A DNA stretch of 64,000 bases, from the NCBI GenBank assembly GCA_958477305.1, contig CAUEFI010000001.1, positions 210,548 through 274,547 of the forward strand, read 5' to 3'. Shown here one piece after another: positions 1 through 7,938 of the stretch (the stretch's first letter is position 1; each line of letters starts with the position of its first letter). The position numbers and the translations under genes are program-made. The notes under the pieces were generated by a model. It did not search any database, was not told the origin of the DNA, and saw only the letters and a program-made list of their open reading frames with translations. The stretch is from HGM12998 sp900756495 (GTDB taxonomy: Bacteria > Bacillota > Clostridia > Oscillospirales > Oscillospiraceae).

Positions 1-1488
1 AACCGCTATATTACCGACCGCTTTCTCCCCGACAAGGCCATCGACCTGGTAGACGAGGCCTGCGCCATGATCCGCACGGAGATAGACTCCATGCCCACAG
101 AACTGGACGTCATCTCCCGCAAGATCATCCAGCATGAGATTGAGGAAGCCGCCCTGAAAAAGGAGACCGACGCCCTGTCTCAGGAGCATCTGGCCGAGAT
201 CCAGAAGGAACTGGCCGAGATGCGGGACGAATTCAACGCCAAAAAGGCCCAGTGGGAGAACGAGAAGAACGCCATCGGCAAGGTTCAGAAACTCAGGGAG
301 GACCTGGAAGCCGCCAACGCTGCTCTGGAGAAGGCCCAGCGTGAGTATGACCTGAACAAGGCGGCTGAACTCCAATATGGCAAAATTCCGGCCCTGCGCA
401 AGGAACTGGAGGCCGAAGAGGCCGTCGCCCAGCAGGGTAGGGAGCGCAGCCTGCTGCGGGACAAGGTTACCGAGGAGGAGATCGCCCGTATCATCGAGCG
501 CTGGACCGGAATTCCGGTGTCCCGCCTGATGGAGGGAGAGCGTGAAAAGCTCCTGCACCTGGAGGACATTCTCCACCAGCGGGTGGTTGGCCAGGACGAG
601 GCCGTACGTCTGGTATCGGAGGCCATTCTGCGCAGCCGGGCCGGTATTGCCGACCCCGACAAGCCAATCGGTTCCTTCCTGTTCCTGGGGCCCACCGGCG
701 TGGGCAAGACCGAGTTGGCCAAGACACTGGCCGAAGCCCTGTTCGACAGTGAAAAAAATCTGGTGCGCATCGACATGAGCGAATACATGGAGAAGTTCTC
801 TGTCTCCCGGCTGATCGGCGCCCCTCCGGGATATGTAGGATATGAGGAGGGCGGTCAGCTCACCGAGGCGGTGCGCAGAAAGCCCTACTCGGTTATCCTC
901 TTCGATGAGGTGGAGAAGGCCCACCCCGATGTGTTCAACGTATTACTCCAGGTATTGGATGACGGACGAATTACAGACAGTCAGGGCCGAACTGTGGACT
1001 TCAAAAACACCATCATCATCCTGACCTCCAACCTGGGCTCCCAATATCTGCTGGACGGCATCGGCCCTGACGGCGAAATCTCGGAGGAGGCCCGCAGCCA
1101 GGTCAGCGAGCTGCTCAAGCGATCCTTCCGCCCCGAGTTCCTCAACCGGCTGGACGAAATCGTCTTTTACAAGCCTCTGACCAAAGACAATATCACTCAC
1201 ATCATCGACCTGCTGATCGCCGGCCTCAACCGCCGGCTCGCCGACAAGCAGCTTACCGTCACCCTCACCGACGCCGCCAAACACTTCATCATTGATGAGG
1301 CCTATGACCCGGTGTACGGCGCCCGGCCCCTGCGCCGGTATGTCCAGCACACCGTTGAGACCCTCATCGGCCGGAAAATCATCGCCGGCCAGGTAGAGAG
1401 CGGAGATACCCTCACGGTGGACGTCGCAGACGGACAGCTGGTGGTGGACCGCAAGACCGTCCTCCACGGTGAGATTGTCAACCCGTAA
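1..1488 (+). CDS. clpB: ATP-dependent chaperone ClpB, 5'-truncated by window edge
   Basis: Open from base 1 with no start, so only the last ~495 codons are here. ClpB is a hexameric AAA+ disaggregase that works with DnaK to rescue aggregated proteins. The fragment starts in the end of the first ATPase domain (DRFLPDKAIDLVDEA), then has a long Glu/Lys-rich coiled coil (about 25-135), which is the ClpB middle domain and argues against ClpC. The second AAA domain has Walker A GPTGVGKTE (about 230), the pore-loop region GAPPGYVGYEEGG, Walker B VILFDEVEKA and the C-terminal D2-small domain. A terminator follows 16 nt after the stop. Upstream control (CIRCE/CtsR) cannot be seen. Confidence 0.97.
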   Translation, partial: NRYITDRFLPDKAIDLVDEACAMIRTEIDSMPTELDVISRKIIQHEIEEAALKKETDALSQEHLAEIQKELAEMRDEFNAKKAQWENEKNAIGKVQKLREDLEAANAALEKAQREYDLNKAAELQYGKIPALRKELEAEEAVAQQGRERSLLRDKVTEEEIARIIERWTGIPVSRLMEGEREKLLHLEDILHQRVVGQDEAVRLVSEAILRSRAGIADPDKPIGSFLFLGPTGVGKTELAKTLAEALFDSEKNLVRIDMSEYMEKFSVSRLIGAPPGYVGYEEGGQLTEAVRRKPYSVILFDEVEKAHPDVFNVLLQVLDDGRITDSQGRTVDFKNTIIILTSNLGSQYLLDGIGPDGEISEEARSQVSELLKRSFRPEFLNRLDEIVFYKPLTKDNITHIIDLLIAGLNRRLADKQLTVTLTDAAKHFIIDEAYDPVYGARPLRRYVQHTVETLIGRKIIAGQVESGDTLTVDVADGQLVVDRKTVLHGEIVNP

Positions 1489-1503
1489 CCACTCATACAC
1501 TTA

Positions 1504-1536
1504 TGCCCGCAGAGCTGCGCTCTGCGGGCAATTTTT
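1504..1536 (+). terminator. Rho-independent terminator of clpB
   Basis: A 12-bp perfect stem (TGCCCGCAGAGC / GCTCTGCGGGCA) with a 3-nt loop, followed by ATTTTT, 16 nt after the clpB stop. Confidence 0.9.
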
Positions 1537-1567
1537 CATCTCATCTCGCCTCTTTGGATTCATACGG

Positions 1568-1596
1568 TTGCAATCGGTGGCGCCGTTTGGTATCAT
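1568..1596 (+). promoter_or_regulatory. SigA-type promoter with inverted repeat for the small XRE gene
   Basis: TTGCAA and TATCAT are separated by 17 nt. An inverted repeat GGTATCA (1589-1595) / TGATACC (1606-1612) covers the -10 and ends at the ATG, a natural place for self-repression by the encoded HTH protein. The operator role is inferred. Confidence 0.6.
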
Positions 1597-1612
1597 TAAA
1601 AAGGGTGATACC

Positions 1613-1831
1613 ATGTATTTTCACCGCATTCGGGATCTCCGGGAGGACAATGACAGGACGCAGCAGGAAATTGCAGCTCTGCTGAATATGCAGCGCAGCG
1701 TCTACCGGCGGTATGAGCAGGGGCATCGTGAGCTGCCTCTCTGGGCCGCTATCAAGCTGGCCGACCTGTACCGCACCTCCATCGACTATCTGGTAGGCCG
1801 CACCGACGACCCTTCACCGCCCCATGCGTAA
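1613..1831 (+). CDS. Small XRE-family transcriptional regulator (72 aa)
   Basis: A single helix-turn-helix domain of the Cro/C1 (HTH_3) type fills the protein: RIRDLREDNDRTQQEIAALL, then MQRSVYRRYEQGHRELP as recognition region, ending in the usual DYLVGRTDDP tail. The ATG at 1613 is chosen because it follows the promoter; the in-frame extension upstream would run into the clpB terminator. The last 8 bases overlap the start of comEC, so the two are co-transcribed and translationally coupled. Its target is unknown; the inverted repeat at its own promoter suggests autorepression that would also control comEC. Confidence 0.85.
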   Translation: MYFHRIRDLREDNDRTQQEIAALLNMQRSVYRRYEQGHRELPLWAAIKLADLYRTSIDYLVGRTDDPSPPHA

Positions 1832-4106
1832 GCTCTGTACGTTCGCGCTGGCCTTCTCGGCCGCAGTCTTTTTTGCAGTCTATCTTTTGCCGGAGAGCGC
1901 GCTTCCTCCGGCAGGGTTTCTGTGCGCACTGGCGGGGGCCGCAAGCCTTCCCCTGCTGCGGGGAAACCTCCGGCTGCGGGCGGCCCTGATCGCCTTTGGA
2001 CTCTCCGCCGGGCTGCTGTGGACGGCGAGCTATTCCATCCGTTTTCTCACCCCTGCGGATCGCCTGGACGGTCAGACGCTCGCCGTCTCGGCCACGGTGG
2101 CCGATTACCCCCGCACAGCCTCCTACGGAGTCTCTGTTCTGGTCCGCCTGGAGACGGACGGGCCGGAGTTAAAGACCATCCTCTACGCCGATGAAAGGTA
2201 TGCCGGACTGCTTCCCGGAGACCGGATTGCCGGCACGGTCTCCCTCCGGCGCGCCGACACGCTCTACGGCCGTGAAAATACCTACTACGCCTCCAGAGGC
2301 GTCTATTTGACAGGCAGCCTGCGGGGCGATCTGACCGTTACATCCCCCTCCCGCCGCCCGCTCCGGACCTGGCCTACTGCGGTCTCCCGCGCCCTCAAGG
2401 AGCGCATTGCGGCGGTCTTTCCCTCTGATACCGCCCCTTTTGCCGCCGCGCTGGTGACCGGTGATAAGGACGGGCTCCCCGGCAGCCTTTACACCGCTTT
2501 TCAGCGCGCCGGACTGGCCCATGTGGTTGCCGTATCCGGCCTTCATGTCTCCTTTCTGTCCGGTCTCATTGCCAGCCTGCTGCGGAACAGGCGGAGGCTC
2601 TCTGCCCTGGTGTCCATCTGTCTTCTCTTCTTCTTTGCCGCTGTGGTGGGCAATACCCCCTCCGTCCTGCGGGCCGTCTTTCTTCAGTGCTTTCTGCTCA
2701 TCGCCCCCCTGGCCGGCCGTGAGGACGACAAGGCAACCTCTCTCTCGTTCGCACTGATGCTCCTGCTGCTCTGGAATCCCTTTGCGGCGGCCGGCGTCAG
2801 CCTCCAGCTCTCCTTTGCCGCCGTAGCCGGTATCTATCTGGTTGCCGCTCCCCTGCGTACGCGCTTTCTCTCCCGGCTCTCCCGGACACCCAATACCCTT
2901 GCCGGTAGGCTGCGGCACAGGGCGGCAGTCTTTTTACTCAGCACCCTGGCCACCACTCTGAGTGCCCTGGTCTTTACCACCCCCCTGACCGCCTACTACT
3001 TTGGCTCGATCTCCCTGGTCTCCCCTCTCACCAATCTGCTCACCCTCTGGGCCGTATCATTTGCCTTTATCGGCGTTCTGGCCGCTGCTCTGCTCGCGCT
3101 GGTCCTTCCTGCTCTGGCATGGCCGCTGGCCTGGGCTGTCTCTCTGCTCCTGCGGTATGCTACAGAGGTTTCCGGCGCCCTGGCTTCGCTTCCTTTTGCA
3201 TCTGTAGCGGCAGATCACCTCTATCTGAGGCTGTGGCTTCTGGCCGTTTATGTCATTCTGCTTCTGTGGCTGTGCCGCCCCATAAGGATGGGCGGCGGGC
3301 GGCCCATCTTTCCCGTCTGCTGCTGTACCGTGCTGCTGTGTGCCGCCCTGTTCTTCAACGCCGCAGAATTGACCGCCGGGGCGCTGACCATCTCGGTGCT
3401 GGATGTAGGCCAGGGACAGAGCATACTGTTCCGCGCAGGGGACACCCTGGCACTGGTAGACTGCGGCGGGAACGGCATGCGGAACGCCGGAGATATCGCC
3501 GCCGACGCAGTGCAGCGCCTGGGCCGCTCCCAGCTGGATCTGCTCATCCTCACCCACTGTCACACCGACCATGCCGGCGGTGTACCTCAGCTGCTGGAGC
3601 GGCTGGATGTGCGCACTCTTATTCTTCCTGATGTAGATCCAGAGGATACACTGCGGCGGGAAATCGTCGCGCTGGCGGAGACACAGGGCACTGAAGTCCT
3701 GTATCTCACTGATGACTATACGCTCCCCTTTGGAAGAGCCACCCTGCAGCTTTACGCCCCCCTGGGAGACGGAGGCACCAATGAGGAGGGGCTCTCCGTG
3801 CTCTGTACCGCCGGGGATTTCGATGCGCTTATCACCGGCGACATGAACCAGACCGTAGAGCGGCGGCTGGTGAAATACGGGAACCTGCCCGACATCGAGC
3901 TACTGGTGGCGGGCCACCACGGCTCCAAATACGCCGTCTCGGAGGAACTGCTGCTGGCTGTCCGCCCCGAGACTGCAGCCATCTCCGTGGGCTACAATAC
4001 CTATGGCCACCCCGCCGCCGAGACGCTGGAGCGCCTGGGGGCTGCAGGCTGTGACATCTACCGCACCGACCTGATGGGAACGGTGATTTTTACCATTGAG
4101 AATTGA
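1824..4106 (+). CDS. comEC: ComEC/Rec2 family DNA-uptake channel
   Basis: A 760-aa polytopic membrane protein, normal length for ComEC, which forms the inner-membrane channel for single-stranded DNA during transformation. Order: N-terminal membrane segments and a soluble OB-like part (to about 190), the Competence domain with many helices (about 200-490; signature GLAHVVAVSGLHVSF), then a C-terminal metallo-beta-lactamase domain (about 510-760) with the metal motif HCHTDHAGG and a later GHHGSKYAVS. The complete MBL motif suggests an active nuclease-like domain. ComEA is not adjacent. The gene overlaps the XRE regulator upstream and is followed after 9 nt by holA. Competence is not usually shown in this clade, so the physiological role is uncertain. 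Confidence 0.92.
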   Translation: MRKLCTFALAFSAAVFFAVYLLPESALPPAGFLCALAGAASLPLLRGNLRLRAALIAFGLSAGLLWTASYSIRFLTPADRLDGQTLAVSATVADYPRTASYGVSVLVRLETDGPELKTILYADERYAGLLPGDRIAGTVSLRRADTLYGRENTYYASRGVYLTGSLRGDLTVTSPSRRPLRTWPTAVSRALKERIAAVFPSDTAPFAAALVTGDKDGLPGSLYTAFQRAGLAHVVAVSGLHVSFLSGLIASLLRNRRRLSALVSICLLFFFAAVVGNTPSVLRAVFLQCFLLIAPLAGREDDKATSLSFALMLLLLWNPFAAAGVSLQLSFAAVAGIYLVAAPLRTRFLSRLSRTPNTLAGRLRHRAAVFLLSTLATTLSALVFTTPLTAYYFGSISLVSPLTNLLTLWAVSFAFIGVLAAALLALVLPALAWPLAWAVSLLLRYATEVSGALASLPFASVAADHLYLRLWLLAVYVILLLWLCRPIRMGGGRPIFPVCCCTVLLCAALFFNAAELTAGALTISVLDVGQGQSILFRAGDTLALVDCGGNGMRNAGDIAADAVQRLGRSQLDLLILTHCHTDHAGGVPQLLERLDVRTLILPDVDPEDTLRREIVALAETQGTEVLYLTDDYTLPFGRATLQLYAPLGDGGTNEEGLSVLCTAGDFDALITGDMNQTVERRLVKYGNLPDIELLVAGHHGSKYAVSEELLLAVRPETAAISVGYNTYGHPAAETLERLGAAGCDIYRTDLMGTVIFTIEN

Positions 4107-4115
4107 GGGATTACT

Positions 4116-5156
4116 ATGCCGCCCAAGGGAAAAACAGATGACTCCGCCTATCGGAAACTGAAAAAGGATCTCGCTGAAGGGACGCCCCTCGGCACTCTTT
4201 ATGTCTTTCATGGCGAGGAAGCCTATCTCCGGGATTACTATCTGGGGCAGATGAAGAAAAGGCTGCTTCCCTCCGGCATGGAGGAATTTAATCTCCACAC
4301 CATGACAGGCAAGGAGTTTGAGCTCAAGAAGCTGCAGGAACTGGTAGACTGCCTGCCCATGATGAGCGATCGGACTATGATTGTCGTCAGCGACTACGAT
4401 CTCTTCAAAGGGGACAAGGACGGCCTGACCAGGTTGCTCTCCGATTTGCCCGACTATGTCTGTCTGGTCTTTGTCTACGACCTCATCGAGTACAAGGCGG
4501 ACGCCCGCACCAAGCTGTCCGGCCTTTTGAAGGAGATGGGCTCCGTGGTGGCCTTTCGCCGCCAGGAACAGGGAGATCTCATCGACTGGATCGCCCGGCG
4601 CTTTCGCGCTCTGGATAAGGACATCGGCAGCGAGGAGGCCAAATACCTTATTTTTCTCTGTGGAGATCTGATGAATACTCTGATTTCCGAGATCGGCAAG
4701 ATCGGGGCCTATGCCAAGGGAAAGCGGATCACCCGCGCCGATATTGATGCGGTCGCCACCCCTCAGCTGGACGCAGTGGTCTTCCAGATGACCGACGCCA
4801 TCGCCGCCGGGAACTTCGACAAAGCCGCCTCCGTATTGGGCGATCTGTTCCACATGCAGGAGGCCCCTATCAAGCTTCTCGCGGTGCTGGGCAAGCAGCT
4901 CCGGCAGATATACTCCGCCCGGCTGGCCCTGGAGGCAGGAAAAAGCGCCTCCTATCTGATGGACCTGTGGGGCATGCGCAGCGCCTATCCGGCTGAACGG
5001 CTGATGCAGTCGTCCAGGCGCTTCTCCCTCCCCTGGTGCCGGCGGGCGGTCATCCGCTGTGCCGAGACCGATCTGGCTATGAAGTCCACCGGCGCTGATG
5101 GCGAGGACCTGATGATCGGGCTGTTGATGGAGCTGGCGGTCAGAAAGGGGGCTTAG
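4116..5156 (+). CDS. holA: DNA polymerase III subunit delta
   Basis: 346 aa, the usual size of the clamp-loader delta subunit that opens the beta clamp. The N-terminal LYVFHGEEAYLRDYYL and the region TMIVVSDYDLFKGD are typical of the HolA N-terminal AAA-like domain; the C-terminal collar domain (about 215-340) includes DAVVFQMTDAIAAGNFDKA and EAPIKLLAVLGKQLRQIY. It begins 9 nt after comEC, an arrangement common in Firmicutes. The gene is followed at once by a GTG-started small membrane protein, so the run comEC-holA-unknown-rnmV is probably one transcript. Confidence 0.93.
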   Translation: MPPKGKTDDSAYRKLKKDLAEGTPLGTLYVFHGEEAYLRDYYLGQMKKRLLPSGMEEFNLHTMTGKEFELKKLQELVDCLPMMSDRTMIVVSDYDLFKGDKDGLTRLLSDLPDYVCLVFVYDLIEYKADARTKLSGLLKEMGSVVAFRRQEQGDLIDWIARRFRALDKDIGSEEAKYLIFLCGDLMNTLISEIGKIGAYAKGKRITRADIDAVATPQLDAVVFQMTDAIAAGNFDKAASVLGDLFHMQEAPIKLLAVLGKQLRQIYSARLALEAGKSASYLMDLWGMRSAYPAERLMQSSRRFSLPWCRRAVIRCAETDLAMKSTGADGEDLMIGLLMELAVRKGA

Positions 5157-5158
5157 CT

Positions 5159-5647
5159 GTGCGCAAAGCCCTTCTGGCGCTCGGAATCCTGGTACTGATT
5201 CCGGCACTCTACTTTGGTGTCATCTGGTTTTCCTTCATCTATCAGGGCAGTCCGCGGGAGGCTGAGCGCCAGGTCGAGGCATTGGGACATACCCTGGAGC
5301 AATTTCTGTACGACCACAGAGATGCGCTGGAGCAGCTGCGTTCCGCCGCCGAGACCGGTGCGGAGCTTCCCGGCGGCCCAGTACGTGAAATTCTGAACGC
5401 CCCCTTGGAAGAGGCCAATATCCACCAGGTCTTTTCGCTGGACGGGCAAATCATAATCACGCTGGACAACAGTATGTATGCGGGAAGGCTCTACACGTCC
5501 GCCTGCCTGGGCAGCGGGGCTCCGCCGCTCCCTGATGGCACGGCGGCGGAGGGGGAACAGACCTTCTGGACCTTTGACCGCTATCACCGTATGGAACTCT
5601 TTTCTGCCGGCTGGTATGTCGAATACTGGAGCTATCCGCGGGGGTGA
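5159..5647 (+). CDS. Membrane-anchored hypothetical protein (162 aa)
   Basis: Not recognised. It starts with GTG two bases after the holA stop, preceded by AGAAAGGGGG in the end of holA. Residues about 3-24 (LLALGILVLIPALYFGVIWF) form a signal anchor; the rest, about 138 residues, has no further membrane segment and should lie outside the cytoplasm. The remainder is acidic, without Cys-rich or known enzymatic motifs. Position between holA and rnmV suggests co-expression only; no function can be assigned. Confidence 0.7.
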   Translation: MRKALLALGILVLIPALYFGVIWFSFIYQGSPREAERQVEALGHTLEQFLYDHRDALEQLRSAAETGAELPGGPVREILNAPLEEANIHQVFSLDGQIIITLDNSMYAGRLYTSACLGSGAPPLPDGTAAEGEQTFWTFDRYHRMELFSAGWYVEYWSYPRG

Positions 5648-5651
5648 CGCC

Positions 5652-6272
5652 ATGTTGAAAATCAGAGAGGCCATCGTCGTCGAGGGCCGTTATGATAAAA
5701 ATACACTGTCTCAGCTGGTGGACACAGTAATCCTGGAGACCTCTGGCTTCGGGATCTTCAAGGACAGCGAGCGCCTGGCTCTGCTGCGCCGGCTGGCGGC
5801 CGAACGGGGGCTCATTGTCCTCACCGATTCCGACGGAGCGGGCTTCGTCATCCGCAATTATTTAAAAGGCGCAATTGATCCCGCCCTGGTCAAGCACGCC
5901 TACATCCCCGATATCTATGGCAAAGAGCGGCGTAAACGCGCCCCGGGTAAAGAAGGAAAAGTAGGCGTAGAGGGCATGCGCCCGGCCGTTCTGGAAGAAG
6001 CCCTCCGGCGGGCGGGCGCCACCTTTTTGTCGGAGGATTCTCCCGCCTCGTCTCCCCGACGTCCTATTACCAAGGCCGATCTCTTTGCCGACGGCCTTTC
6101 CGGCTGTCCGGATTCCGCCCTGCGGCGCCAAGCCCTCCTCAAGGCGCTGGAACTGCCCGAACATCTCACTGCCAATGCACTGTTAAGCGTTCTCAATGCG
6201 CTGTTTACCTATGAGGCCTATCAGGAGGCCCTGGCCGCACTTGCCGATTGCAATTGTGTCAAGCGGGATTGA
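5652..6272 (+). CDS. rnmV: Ribonuclease M5 (5S rRNA maturase)
   Basis: 206 aa. A Toprim domain occupies the first ~110 residues: IREAIVVEGRYDK carries the catalytic Glu and LIVLTDSDGAGFVIRNYL the acidic DxD cluster. It matures 5S rRNA precursors in Firmicutes. The C-terminal part (about 120-206; ITKADLFADGLSG) is the DUF4093 region. The ATG at 5652 gives the family N-terminus; an open extension upstream overlaps the previous gene and is not used. rnmV is often next to ksgA; here it is not, and the next gene has its own promoter. Confidence 0.92.
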   Translation: MLKIREAIVVEGRYDKNTLSQLVDTVILETSGFGIFKDSERLALLRRLAAERGLIVLTDSDGAGFVIRNYLKGAIDPALVKHAYIPDIYGKERRKRAPGKEGKVGVEGMRPAVLEEALRRAGATFLSEDSPASSPRRPITKADLFADGLSGCPDSALRRQALLKALELPEHLTANALLSVLNALFTYEAYQEALAALADCNCVKRD

Positions 6273-6375
6273 CGGCCCGCGGCCGCCGTTTTGGCAGGAT
6301 AAATTTGGAAAGCAGAAAAAATTTTTGCGTTGAGGCCGCTTATAGGAAAATTTCTTCTTTTTTTTAAAAAAACTC

Positions 6376-6404
6376 TTGACGAACCCTGTTTAATGTGGTA
6401 TTCT
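6376..6404 (+). promoter_or_regulatory. SigA promoter of the rubrerythrin-rubredoxin unit
   Basis: TTGACG and TATTCT are separated by exactly 17 nt. Transcription would start near 6411, just before the Fur/PerR-like box. Confidence 0.8.
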
Positions 6405-6416
6405 AGAGCCATAAAT

Positions 6417-6431
6417 CAGTAATGATTATCA
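6417..6431 (+). promoter_or_regulatory. Fur/PerR-family operator candidate
   Basis: CAGTAATGATTATCA fits the 7-1-7 layout of Fur-family boxes: the right half ATTATCA equals the Fur half-site and matches PerR at 6 of 7; the left half matches at 4 of 7. It lies directly downstream of the predicted start of transcription. Clostridial reverse rubrerythrins are known PerR targets; binding here is inferred. Confidence 0.55.
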
Positions 6432-6483
6432 ATAGCATCCAAAAGGGAGAATACATCACTTTTATTTTTAGGAGGACATCATC

Positions 6484-7026
6484 ATGAAAAAATTCGTCTG
6501 TTCCGTATGCGGCTATGTCCACGAGGGAGACAAAGCCCCCGACTTCTGCCCCATCTGCAAGGCCCCTGCTTCCAAGTTCATTGAGCAGGGCGGTGAGAAG
6601 AGCTGGGCTGCCGAGCACGTGGTCGGCGTAGCCAAGGGCGTTCCCGAAGATATCATCAAGGATCTGCGCATGAACTTTGAGGGCGAGTGCTCCGAGGTCG
6701 GTATGTACCTGGCCATGGCCCGGGTTGCCCACCGCGAGGGCTATCCTGAGATCGGCCTGTACTGGGAGAAGGCCGCCTATGAGGAGGCCGAGCACGCCGC
6801 CAAGTTTGCCGAGCTGCTGGGCGAGGTCGTGACCGACTCCACCAAGAAGAACCTGGAGATGCGCGTGGAGGCCGAGAATGGTGCCACCGCCGGCAAGGTA
6901 GATCTGGCAAAGCGTGCCAAGGAGCTGAACCTGGACGCCATCCACGACACCGTGCATGAGATGGCCCGCGACGAGGCCCGCCACGGCAAGGCGTTCGAGG
7001 GCCTGCTGAAGCGCTACTTCGGCTAA
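6484..7026 (+). CDS. Reverse rubrerythrin (rubredoxin domain first)
   Basis: 180 aa. The rubredoxin [Fe(SCys)4] site is N-terminal (C6, C9, C22, C25), followed by the ferritin-like diiron domain (about 50-180) with ligand helices containing FEGECSEVGMY, EEAEHAAKF and ARDEARHGKAF. This order is opposite to classical rubrerythrin and matches reverse rubrerythrins of Clostridium, NADH-linked peroxide and oxygen reductases of the cytosol that protect anaerobes. AGGAGG lies 8 nt before the ATG. Rubredoxin follows 30 nt later and is a likely electron donor. Regulation is probably by a PerR-type repressor through the upstream box. Confidence 0.93.
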   Translation: MKKFVCSVCGYVHEGDKAPDFCPICKAPASKFIEQGGEKSWAAEHVVGVAKGVPEDIIKDLRMNFEGECSEVGMYLAMARVAHREGYPEIGLYWEKAAYEEAEHAAKFAELLGEVVTDSTKKNLEMRVEAENGATAGKVDLAKRAKELNLDAIHDTVHEMARDEARHGKAFEGLLKRYFG

Positions 7027-7056
7027 TTCCATTTTATACGAGGTGGAGTGATTTTG

Positions 7057-7212
7057 ATGGACAAATACATCTGCCCCTGCGGTTATGAGTACGACCCCGC
7101 CGCCGGGGATCCGGATAACGGCGTGGCTCCCGGCACTGCTTGGGAAGACGTTCCCGCCGGCTGGGTCTGCCCTGTCTGCGGATTGGGTAAGGACGCATTT
7201 GAGAAAGCATAA
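7057..7212 (+). CDS. Rubredoxin with a shortened first metal motif (51 aa)
   Basis: A small one-iron electron carrier for oxygen and peroxide detoxification in anaerobes. GAGGTGGAG precedes the ATG at 7057. The second motif CPVCG and the core YDPAAGDPDNGVAPGTAWED are canonical, but the first reads YICPCGYEYDP, so C6 and C8 are separated by one residue rather than two. No base call inside the window suggests a frameshift, since the frame stays open to a proper end. It is probably made with the reverse rubrerythrin and supplies it with electrons. Whether the C-x-C site holds iron normally is open. Confidence 0.92.
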   Translation: MDKYICPCGYEYDPAAGDPDNGVAPGTAWEDVPAGWVCPVCGLGKDAFEKA

Positions 7213-7221
7213 TGATAATCT

Positions 7222-7259
7222 AAAGAGAGGACGGGCATGATTGCCCGTCCTCTCTTTAG
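7222..7259 (+). terminator. Terminator of the rubrerythrin-rubredoxin unit
   Basis: A 16-bp perfect stem (AAAGAGAGGACGGGCA and its complement) with a 4-nt loop, ending CTCTCTTT, 9 nt after the rubredoxin stop. Confidence 0.85.
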
Positions 7260-7268
7260 ATCCAGTCT

Positions 7269-7315
7269 GTCGAGAAACCCGGTCTGCACTTCATGCGCAG
7301 ACCGGGTTTCTCGAC
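7269..7315. repeat. 19-bp perfect inverted repeat
   Basis: Arms 7269-7287 and 7297-7315 are perfectly complementary (core GAGAAACCCGGTCTGC) around a 9-nt loop. No T-run follows on either strand. It is the middle one of three consecutive hairpins between two transcription units. Confidence 0.75.
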
Positions 7316-7321
7316 GAACTG

Positions 7322-7350
7322 AGGCCCCCCGGCATAACCGGGGGGCCTGT
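7322..7350 (+). terminator. GC-rich hairpin, third of three in tandem
   Basis: An 11-bp perfect stem AGGCCCCCCGG / CCGGGGGGCCT, 5-nt loop, followed by GTTGTT. A weak or back-up terminator. Confidence 0.5.
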
Positions 7351-7365
7351 TGTTGGCATGCCGGG

Positions 7366-7394
7366 TTGATCCGCCGCCCAAAAGCAGGTATAAT
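7366..7394 (+). promoter_or_regulatory. Promoter of XRE regulator gene
   Basis: TTGATC, 17-nt spacer, perfect TATAAT. Confidence 0.8.
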
Positions 7395-7433
7395 GGGAGC
7401 AGTTTTGTACGAATACCGAGGAGGCTGTGAAAG

Positions 7434-7892
7434 ATGGTAACAATGGCGCAGCGTATTGAGGCCCTCCGCACCGAGGCCGGTATGAGCCGGCCCGCACTGG
7501 CGGCGGCACTGGGCTTTTCCAAGGGTGCCTTCGAAAAATTCGAATCCGGGCGGCAGACTCCCTCCAGGGAACAGCAGGAGCAGCTGGCCGCCTATTTCGG
7601 CGTCTCTCTCTTCTATCTGCGCGGTGAGAGCAACGACCGCACCCGTCAGGGGGATTGGATGGACCAGCCCGAATATAACTTGGAGCCCAAAGCAGCCGCC
7701 CCCGTTCCTCCCCAGAGCGTCAAGCGCAGCAAGGCAGAGCCCTCCCAGCAGAGCACTGTGATGGACGCCCTGCTGGGCGGGCGGCAGATACAGGATTTGC
7801 TGCAAAAGGCGGTCCTGGAGGCCCTGAAGTCTCCTGAGGGGCAGGCGCTCCTGGCAGAGGCTGTCCGGAAAGAGCTCGACAGGCGGCCGTAA
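7434..7892 (+). CDS. XRE-family regulator with long C-terminal tail (152 aa)
   Basis: Residues about 5-62 are a Cro/C1 helix-turn-helix (IEALRTEAGMSRPALAAALG, then FSKGAFEKFESGRQTPS) with the usual end FGVSLFYLRGESND. The remaining ~90 residues are hydrophilic and low in complexity, then a Leu/Ala-rich helical end that may be for oligomerisation. ATG at 7434 has AGGAGG nine bases upstream; a second ATG at 7443 is less well spaced. The gene is monocistronic between its own promoter and a strong hairpin. The target is unknown. Confidence 0.85.
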   Translation: MVTMAQRIEALRTEAGMSRPALAAALGFSKGAFEKFESGRQTPSREQQEQLAAYFGVSLFYLRGESNDRTRQGDWMDQPEYNLEPKAAAPVPPQSVKRSKAEPSQQSTVMDALLGGRQIQDLLQKAVLEALKSPEGQALLAEAVRKELDRRP

Positions 7893-7897
7893 CCGCA

Positions 7898-7934
7898 CAG
7901 CGGGTCCCCAGCTGAAACAGCTGGGGACCCGCTG
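7898..7934. terminator. Bidirectional hairpin between convergent genes
   Basis: A 17-bp perfect stem (CAGCGGGTCCCCAGCTG) with an AAA loop lies between the XRE stop and the stop of the GtrA gene. There is no long T-run. Confidence 0.65.
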
Positions 7935-7938
7935 TACA

